This document shows positions 8,301 to 12,590 of a stretch of DNA of 12,590 nt, piece by piece. The DNA comes from BMS3ABIN04 sp964553325 (GTDB lineage Bacteria; Bacteroidota; Ignavibacteria; Ignavibacteriales; Melioribacteraceae). The position numbers and the translations under genes were made by a program. The stretch is from assembly GCA_964553325.1 (NCBI GenBank), contig CAZKKI010000006.1, positions 1 to 12,590 of the forward strand, written 5' to 3'. Numbering within the stretch: position 1 is the stretch's first letter; each line of letters begins with the position of its first letter. The notes beneath the pieces were generated by a model, which worked only from the letters and a program-made list of their open reading frames with translations, made no database searches and was not told the origin of the DNA.

Positions 8301-8857
8301 CCGATTCCGTAACTACCTCTTGTGGTTCTTACGGCGAGACCACCGTCGGATTTTTGGTAACCGTACACTTCTCCGGTTCCAATGTACATTATATTTGTAT
8401 CAACTGGATTAATTGCAATAGCCATAACACCCAATACGGGAAAACCGGTCTCGATTTTTTCCCAGTGATCCGCTTCATCGGCGCGATATGTTCTCCATAA
8501 TCCCCCGCTTGCAGAACCTGCAAAAAGTGTAAGCGGGTTTTGCGGATTGACGGCAACGGATATCATTCTGCCAGGAACATTTTTGGGTCCTATAGGTTTC
8601 CATTGTTCGGTTTGTACTTCTGCAATCGTAGAGGTGTTCTTCAGTTTTTTAGCTTTTTTAAATTCGTTGAAATATTTTCCGGACGGAATACTTTTTTCGG
8701 GATAACTTCGAATCTTTGTTAAAAAATTTAACGCTTCGTACGCACCCGATGGCTTTTGCTTAATTTGTTTATCCGCATCTTGGTTTAACATAAACATTGC
8801 CGAAGATATTAGAATGGTTAATAGAAAAACTATTCCGGCTCTTGAATAGATATTCAT
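5330..8857 (-). CDS. Very large secreted Asp-box beta-propeller protein with T9SS type A sorting domain
   Basis: The 1175-residue product has a signal peptide (residues 1-24). A beta-propeller region (about 85-730) carries repeated Asp-box motifs of S/T-x-D/N-x-G-x-x-W type: TTDGGTTW near 190, SEDAGSTW near 235, SLDAGFTW near 281, TTDFGDSW near 329, STNGGENW near 596, TTDGGDNW near 643 and SNDGGTTW near 686. The loop IGGLQDNNT is typical of BNR/sortilin-like propellers. A probable Ig/CARDB-like domain follows (about 735-845), then a domain with a NGWLEFG core (about 860-1075). The C-terminus (1092-1175) opens LYQNYPNPFNPETT and ends GIYFYKL...KKMVLMK, the type A T9SS sorting signal. The protein is therefore exported by Sec and T9SS to the cell surface or medium. 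The ligand is unknown; adhesion or glycan binding are possibilities. GGAG six bases before ATG supports the start. Confidence 0.92.
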   Translation of the reverse strand: MNIYSRAGIVFLLTILISSAMFMLNQDADKQIKQKPSGAYEALNFLTKIRSYPEKSIPSGKYFNEFKKAKKLKNTSTIAEVQTEQWKPIGPKNVPGRMISVAVNPQNPLTLFAGSASGGLWRTYRADEADHWEKIETGFPVLGVMAIAINPVDTNIMYIGTGEVYGYQKSDGGLAVRTTRGSYGIGILKTTDGGTTWTKSLDWSLNEERGIQDIVINPLNPNTIFAATTEGIYRSEDAGSTWENVLNIIMGEDIVINRSDTNKILVSCGNFGTPGSGVYKSLDAGFTWTKVTGIPTFTGKTLLDAYYTNPNIVFASVADSLQGIGLYKTTDFGDSWSLVNNQNVPRYQGFFAHWVAVHPTDEHKIIYAGVNIFYSSNGGTTLNYVNNPPHVDHHNYAHDPQNPGTIYIACDGGVYRSTNFGISYQNIGIGLQTAQFYKKFSTSYQDSNFAIGGLQDNNTVLFFGDPYGWNRVIGGDGCCTAVHPTNDNIVFGEYQYNNIQKSTTRGSSFTSATSGMTADAPFVAPYVIAESNPSVMYSGRTVVYKTVNGAANWFGTNNDNILDGNYVIALGVSPQNDNIVYAATAPTETRAHIFKSTNGGENWINVTRDLPNRYPLEVAIDPQNENTAYVVFGGFGTGHVYKTTDGGDNWIDITGSLPDVPTFSLVIDPLNPQHIYVGNDISVYFSNDGGTTWTQYSDGLPEAVIAMDLNISRSNRKLRVATHGNGVYERDMVYSPDFLVELNPVQIPSTVLLGQELTFAASLNNLGYQPQTDTFKVEVKIFDESDNELFSSTKYICCLSAKENRSFDFNDKFVPSNLGNYKAQYKRYPTLQLNTEEIITQNFEVIEAPTIVNSSISKQYRPYVEITDGTNLGQGDDTQTKMNLPFDFVYDNFTYDKIQVSTNGWLEFGTGTDGSIRGLSTENQIGQIGANENGRLASTERPNKTLGPWWEDLNTIDGGNLSYKVTGTSPSRVLTVQWKNVLAYYDNTLTTTRINFQVKLYETSNKIEFCYGPVIKGSFDGPDIGAMIGFKDHIGGDFHFYDVFQNKLGTSATLKTDLSPLTDWPGPDSIFVIETTLTSINNDQDKIPGGFTLYQNYPNPFNPETTLKYTINKKGLVQLKIYDVLGREVITLVNEKQQPGIYTTIFNASGLPSGIYFYKLTAGNYSKVKKMVLMK

Positions 8858-9040
8858 TTCGGGCTCCGGTTTATTTTTAAAAGTATTGATTCAAATTGCG
8901 AAAAAAAACGGATAAAAAAAACACTGGAATAATGCACTATCCGAAATTTTAGCTTGAAAGTAATTCGGACCAATAAATATTAGGTAAAGCCGAATTATTT
9001 ACCGATATTTACCGCTCGATTTAAAAACTTATTGGGAAAG

Positions 9041-10852
9041 ATGAAAAATATTAGAAATATAGCAATAATCGCTCATGTCGATCATGGTAAAACCACACTG
9101 CTCGATCAGATTTTGAAGCAGTGTGAAGTATTCAGAGAAAATCAAGTTGTGCAAGAACGGTTTATGGATTCCAATGATTTGGAGCGGGAGCGTGGAATTA
9201 CTATTTTGGCTAAAAATATCAGTGTTCCATATAAAAATTACAAATTAAATTTTATTGATACTCCGGGACATTCGGATTTCGGCGGCGAAGTTGAACGGGT
9301 ATTGAAAATGGCGGATGGTGTTTTGCTTCTTGTCGATTCTTTTGAAGGTCCTATGCCTCAAACTCGTTTCGTTTTGGAAAAGGCGCTAAATCTCCATTTA
9401 AAACCTATAATCGTTATCAATAAAATGGATAGACCAGATAAGAGGGAAGCGGAAGTATTGGATGAAATTTATGATTTGTTTATCGATTTAAATGCCGATG
9501 AAAAACAGTTGGATTTTCCTGTTATTTATGCTAGCGGAAGAAGTGGTTGGGCTGTTACGGAACCTGGCAAAATAGGGAAAGATTTGGAACCGTTATTAAA
9601 TTCGATTATAGAAGATTTACCTGCGCCACCACAATTGGATGGACCGGTTCAAATTCAAATTACTTCTTTGGATTTTAGTGACTATGTAGGCAGAATCGGT
9701 GTAGGTAGAGTATTCCGCGGAACCTTGAAACTTTCCGATAAACTTTCTATTGTAAAAAGAAACGGGACTATTCAAAATGTTTCACCCAAGCAATTGTTTG
9801 TGTACGACGGACTAAAAAAAGTTGAAGTGGATGAAGTACAATGCGGTGATATTTGTGCAATAGTTGGAGTGGAAAATATTGATATCGGAGATACGATTGC
9901 ATCGAGAGAAAAACCTGAACCCTTACCTATAATTGCAATTGACGAACCTACAATCAGCATGACCTTTACGGTAAACGATTCGCCTTTTTACGGAAGGGAA
10001 GGTAAATATGTTACTTCCAGGCAACTTCGTGACAGACTTTATAAGGAATTGGAATATAATGTCGCCTTGCGCGTTCAAGATACCGGTTCACCGGATTCGT
10101 ATAAGGTGTCGGGCAGAGGAATTTTGCATCTTTCCATATTAATCGAAAATATGCGGCGTGACGGTTATGAATTACAAGTACGGGAACCGAAAGTGATATT
10201 CAAGGAAATCGACGGAAAAAAATCCGAACCGATTGAAATTCTTGTGGTTGACGTTCCGGCCGAATATTCCGGAAAGGTAATTGAGTTGGTCGGCCAAAGA
10301 AAAGGCGAAATGATTAAAATGGAAACCAAAGGAAATATGAATACTCTTCACTTCCATATACCCTCGAGGGGTTTGATGGGATTGAGAACGAAAATAATGA
10401 CCGCTACCAGCGGGCAAGGTATTATGCACCACAGGTTTTACCAGTATGAATATTTCAAAGGATCAATAGGAAAAGCAAAAAACGGAGTTCTTATTTCGAT
10501 GGGGGTAGGTCCCGCAACGGCTTACGCAATTAATTCACTTCAGGATAGAGGGAAATTTTTTATTGATCCCGGTGATATTGTGTATACCGGACAAATTATC
10601 GGAGAGCACAACAAAGATATTGATATTGAAGTTAACGTTCAGCGCTCAAAAAAACTTACTAATATGCGAGCTTCGGGAGCGGATAAAGCAATTAAAATTA
10701 CACCGGCAGTAAAATTTACTTTGGAAGAAGCGCTCGAATTTATAGAGGAAGATGAAATGGTTGAAATTACACCGAAATCGGTTAGATTGCGTAAAATATA
10801 TCTGGATCCGAACCAACGAAAACGTTACAATTTCAATAAGAAAGTATCGTAA
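9041..10852 (+). CDS. typA: Translational GTPase TypA/BipA
   Basis: The 603-residue ribosome-associated GTPase of the EF-G/LepA superfamily is involved in 50S assembly and in growth under stress or low temperature. Visible motifs are G1 AHVDHGKT (residues 11-18), RERGITI with the switch I Thr (about 49-55), G3 DTPGH (73-77) and G4 NKMD (127-130). The EF-Tu-like domain II follows (about 205-290), then EF-G-like domains III and V (the latter near 393-475 with VDVPAEYSGKVIELVGQRKG), and the TypA-specific C-terminal domain. Length matches E. coli BipA (about 607). The frame opens with a TTG at 9032, but the ATG at 9041 gives MKNIRNIAIIAHVDHGK, the usual family start, with GGGAAAG just upstream. 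It is divergent from the large secreted gene (183 bases between starts), and its stop lies 18 bases from that of the convergent dipeptidase, with no clear terminator. Confidence 0.97.
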   Translation: MKNIRNIAIIAHVDHGKTTLLDQILKQCEVFRENQVVQERFMDSNDLERERGITILAKNISVPYKNYKLNFIDTPGHSDFGGEVERVLKMADGVLLLVDSFEGPMPQTRFVLEKALNLHLKPIIVINKMDRPDKREAEVLDEIYDLFIDLNADEKQLDFPVIYASGRSGWAVTEPGKIGKDLEPLLNSIIEDLPAPPQLDGPVQIQITSLDFSDYVGRIGVGRVFRGTLKLSDKLSIVKRNGTIQNVSPKQLFVYDGLKKVEVDEVQCGDICAIVGVENIDIGDTIASREKPEPLPIIAIDEPTISMTFTVNDSPFYGREGKYVTSRQLRDRLYKELEYNVALRVQDTGSPDSYKVSGRGILHLSILIENMRRDGYELQVREPKVIFKEIDGKKSEPIEILVVDVPAEYSGKVIELVGQRKGEMIKMETKGNMNTLHFHIPSRGLMGLRTKIMTATSGQGIMHHRFYQYEYFKGSIGKAKNGVLISMGVGPATAYAINSLQDRGKFFIDPGDIVYTGQIIGEHNKDIDIEVNVQRSKKLTNMRASGADKAIKITPAVKFTLEEALEFIEEDEMVEITPKSVRLRKIYLDPNQRKRYNFNKKVS

Positions 10853-10870
10853 GGCTTAACCGCGGAGATT

Positions 10871-12100
10871 TCACTTTAGCTTTTTCGCATAATTTTCAAC
10901 TTCAGCGAAAACACGGAGTAAATTTCCACCCCAAATTTTTTTAATGCCCTTCTCCGAATATCCGCGTCTTATTAACTCCATAGTTATATTTTCCATTTCG
11001 CTAACGTCGTTAACTCCTTCAATACCTCCACCTCCGTCAAAATCTGAACCAATGCCTACGAAATCGATTCCAACCAATTTAACAACATGATCAACGTGAT
11101 TAACAAAGTCTTGCACTGTTGCCTTTGTTTGCGGGAATTTTTTGGACAGTTCCGAAAAAGCATTTTCAAGTTCTCCCAGTTCTTTCGGTGAAAGTTTTGA
11201 AAAATCGCCGAGCTTCTTTTTTAATTCGACTATTGCCGAGTCTCTTTGTGGATTAGGCTCGGGAGTTTTGATATATTCGTTAACAAGGGTTAGTTGGATT
11301 ACGCCTCCCTTTTGGGCTAGCATTTTTATCATATCGTCAGTCATGTTCCTCGGATGATTGCAAAGTGCCCTGCAACAACTATGCGAGGCTATAACCGGTG
11401 TTTTGGAAATCTTTATGACATCGTAAAATGATTTGTCAGAAATATGTGAAACATCAATCATTATTCCGAGCCGGTTCATTTCTTCTACAACCTTTTCTCC
11501 GAACTCCGATAATCCGTTGTCTTCACTTTCATCGGTGGAAGAATCGCAAATATCATTATCTTTTGTATGACAAAGCGTAATGTAACGTGCACCTAACTTA
11601 TAATATTTCTCAACCGAAGATAAATCTCTCCCTATCGGATAACCGTTTTCCATTCCGATAAGTATAGCTATTTTCTCGCTTTTAACAATTCTATAAACAT
11701 CGTCGGTTGAATATGCCGCTTCGACAAAGCGGGGAAACTTATTGATGTTCTTATGAATAATATTGAAAATATTTAATGCTTTTGTTTTTACGGTTTTGTA
11801 ACCTGCCGGATTTAACTCGCCTTGAGCGGTCCAAACAATAAAAAAAGCCGCGTCCAACCCGCCTTTTTTCATTCGGGGAAAGTCAACTTTACCGCTTCCT
11901 TTTTTGCCCGGATTATGGTATGCCGATAAGTCGAACGAAGGATCGGAATTTAAATGTATTGGTGTATCTATGTGTGTGTCTATCGTTATTGCGTTATGAT
12001 GAATATTTTTTACTTGATTGACAAATGATTTTTCAGATGAGCATGAAAATAGCAAAAAAATGATTGGAATAACGGTAATGCTGATATTATCAATTTTCAA
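10871..12100 (-). CDS. Membrane dipeptidase (peptidase family M19), predicted lipoprotein
   Basis: The 409-residue protein is a renal-dipeptidase-type zinc enzyme that hydrolyses dipeptides, including in some members D-amino-acid-containing ones. The metal ligands are all visible: His43-x-Asp45 in IDTHIDTP, bridging Glu151 in IGMENG, His219 in IDVSHIS, His240 in VIASHSCCRA, and Asp353 in GIGSDFDGG. The N-terminus (hydrophobic IIFLLFSC) is a lipoprotein signal with lipidated Cys20, so it should be anchored in the envelope facing the periplasm. The start is a TTG at 12100 supported by GAGG (complement of 12106-12109) five bases upstream; no in-frame ATG precedes the lipobox. The nearest upstream gene on the strand is the small GIY-YIG gene, 138 bases away, with a possible weak terminator between. 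Confidence 0.93.
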   Translation of the reverse strand: MKIDNISITVIPIIFLLFSCSSEKSFVNQVKNIHHNAITIDTHIDTPIHLNSDPSFDLSAYHNPGKKGSGKVDFPRMKKGGLDAAFFIVWTAQGELNPAGYKTVKTKALNIFNIIHKNINKFPRFVEAAYSTDDVYRIVKSEKIAILIGMENGYPIGRDLSSVEKYYKLGARYITLCHTKDNDICDSSTDESEDNGLSEFGEKVVEEMNRLGIMIDVSHISDKSFYDVIKISKTPVIASHSCCRALCNHPRNMTDDMIKMLAQKGGVIQLTLVNEYIKTPEPNPQRDSAIVELKKKLGDFSKLSPKELGELENAFSELSKKFPQTKATVQDFVNHVDHVVKLVGIDFVGIGSDFDGGGGIEGVNDVSEMENITMELIRRGYSEKGIKKIWGGNLLRVFAEVENYAKKLK

Positions 12101-12151
12101 AACAACCTCGGTGATTTATGAAGCTTAGTAAAAGATAAGAAGATTTGAGAT

Positions 12152-12195
12152 AAAAAGCGGAATTAAATCGGTTTTGGAATAAGAATTGAATTCCG
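12152..12195 (-). terminator. Possible weak terminator behind the GIY-YIG gene
   Basis: On the minus strand CGGAATT (12189-12195) and AATTCCG (12158-12164) can pair over seven bases with a 24-base loop, followed by CTTTTT. The long loop makes it weak, but position and T-tract suit the end of the GIY-YIG transcript. Confidence 0.35.
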
Positions 12196-12220
12196 GTTTA
12201 CACTACCTTGATGGCATGGT

Positions 12221-12272
12221 GAACCTACAACCCTTCGGTTAATCCGGCAACTGCCGGACTCTACCATTGAGT
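12221..12272 (-). pseudogene. tRNA-derived fragment overlapping the 3' end of the GIY-YIG gene
   Basis: Bases 12221-12242 are an exact 22-base copy of 12569-12590, that is of the tRNA-Asn from the anticodon loop to the start of the T-loop. Next to it on the same strand, 12258-12272 reads ACTCAATGGTAGAGT, a good D-arm (ACTC/GAGT stem, AATGGTA loop). Between them is a perfect seven-base inverted repeat TCCGGCA/TGCCGGA (12243-12258) where the anticodon arm would be. The 3' half of the T-stem and a matching acceptor stem are absent, so it cannot fold as a working tRNA. The GIY-YIG stop codon (12239-12241) lies inside the copied stretch. Confidence 0.6.
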
Positions 12273-12505
12273 AGTTGTTCTCTGATGAATTTTCTGCCTT
12301 GATGCGATTTTAATTCCTTTTCGCGTTTCATTGCTTCTGCGCGAGTATCGAATTTTTCAAAATAAATAATTATCCAAGGAATATATCTCTTCGTATATCG
12401 ATGTTTGCCGGAATTATGTTGTAAGAGTCTTTTTTCTATGTCGGAAGTGTGTCCGATGTAAATTTTATCGAACTTAACGGAATATAAAACATAAACAAAA
12501 AACAT
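12239..12505 (-). CDS. Small GIY-YIG nuclease-family protein
   Basis: The 88-residue product is a single GIY-YIG domain of the short UPF0213/YhbQ type: FVYVLYS and KIYIGHTSDIEKRLLQHN contain the GIY (VYV) and YIG (YIG) elements and the conserved Arg in EKRL, and EAMKREKELKSHQGRKFI contains the expected Glu-rich helix. Its role is a presumed metal-dependent DNA nuclease; free-standing members have mostly undefined roles. The ATG at 12505 is chosen because GAGG (complement of 12511-12514) lies five bases upstream; an in-frame TTG at 12520 lacks a ribosome site. The gene begins just after the tRNA-Asn terminator and its last 11 codons (LLNGRVRQLPD) are encoded by tRNA-like DNA, so the C-terminus may be the by-product of insertion at or recombination with a tRNA gene. 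Confidence 0.85.
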   Translation of the reverse strand: MFFVYVLYSVKFDKIYIGHTSDIEKRLLQHNSGKHRYTKRYIPWIIIYFEKFDTRAEAMKREKELKSHQGRKFIREQLLNGRVRQLPD

Positions 12506-12510
12506 GATAG

Positions 12511-12514
12511 CCTC
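12511..12514 (-). promoter_or_regulatory. Ribosome binding site that fixes the GIY-YIG start
   Basis: GAGG on the minus strand lies five bases before the ATG at 12505. It directly follows the T-tract of the tRNA terminator, so translation would need transcription to pass that terminator or start within it. Confidence 0.6.
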
Positions 12515-12544
12515 AAACAAAAAACCCCAATAGGAAATTGGGGT
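12515..12544 (-). terminator. Intrinsic terminator of the tRNA-Asn gene
   Basis: Arms 12524-12531 and 12537-12544 pair perfectly over eight bases (ACCCCAAT with ATTGGGGT) around a five-base loop. On the minus strand six T residues (complement of 12519-12524), then G and TTT follow. It starts eight bases after the tRNA 3' end. Confidence 0.85.
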
Positions 12545-12551
12545 AATTTAG

Positions 12552-12590
<39 letters not shown>

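Noticed and set aside
9032..9040. TTG at 9032 as the typA start
   Set aside because: The ATG at 9041 gives the family-typical N-terminus and has the purine-rich stretch just upstream.
10853..10870. Bidirectional terminator between typA and the dipeptidase gene
   Set aside because: Only 18 bases separate the stops and no stable stem with a T-tract can be drawn there.
12221..12282. A second complete tRNA gene downstream of the GIY-YIG gene
   Set aside because: The D-arm and part of the anticodon/T region are recognisable, but the 3' T-stem strand does not pair and there is no matching acceptor stem.

Overview
The window looks like chromosome from a low-GC member of the Bacteroidota/Chlorobi assemblage, most likely the Ignavibacteria. 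This is inferred from a type A type IX secretion (T9SS) C-terminal signal of the 'YQNYPNPFNPETT' kind on a very large secreted protein, a PorV-family outer-membrane protein, and the general codon style; no marker gene for firm taxonomy is present. Most of the window is ordinary core or envelope-related sequence. No gene-free stretch reaches 300 bases, and the longest gaps (about 120 to 185 bases) are promoter or terminator regions.

Left edge (1-298): the first 71 codons of a minus-strand gene run off the window. The visible protein starts with a SIR2-like nucleotide-binding motif (ILGAGFSKA) and its DNA is clearly more AT-rich (about 28% GC by hand count) than its neighbours, so it may be the end of an acquired, possibly defence-related segment. 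A compact GC-rich hairpin (260-284) separates it from the next gene.

Centre left (296-4605): a secreted C1 (papain/bleomycin hydrolase-like) cysteine peptidase on minus; then on plus gpmA (phosphoglycerate mutase), a PorV/PorQ-family outer-membrane protein ending in a clear intrinsic terminator, a small lipoprotein of unknown role, and a short beta-carbonic-anhydrase-like protein whose GTG start overlaps the lipoprotein stop.

Centre (4607-8857): a TetR-type repressor with a probable autoregulatory promoter/operator, and a 1175-residue secreted Asp-box (BNR) beta-propeller protein with a T9SS sorting domain. PorV-type proteins act with T9SS on cargo of this sort, so these genes belong to the same envelope/secretion biology although they are not one operon.

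Right (9041-12590): typA/bipA (translation GTPase) faces a lipoprotein membrane dipeptidase (M19). The right edge holds the 3' half of a tRNA-Asn (minus strand) with its intrinsic terminator, and directly behind it a small GIY-YIG nuclease gene. The last codons of that gene and its downstream flank are built from tRNA-like sequence, including a 22-base exact copy of part of the tRNA-Asn. This tRNA / terminator / GIY-YIG / tRNA-fragment arrangement is the most unusual structure in the window and resembles a minimal tRNA-associated mobile cassette.
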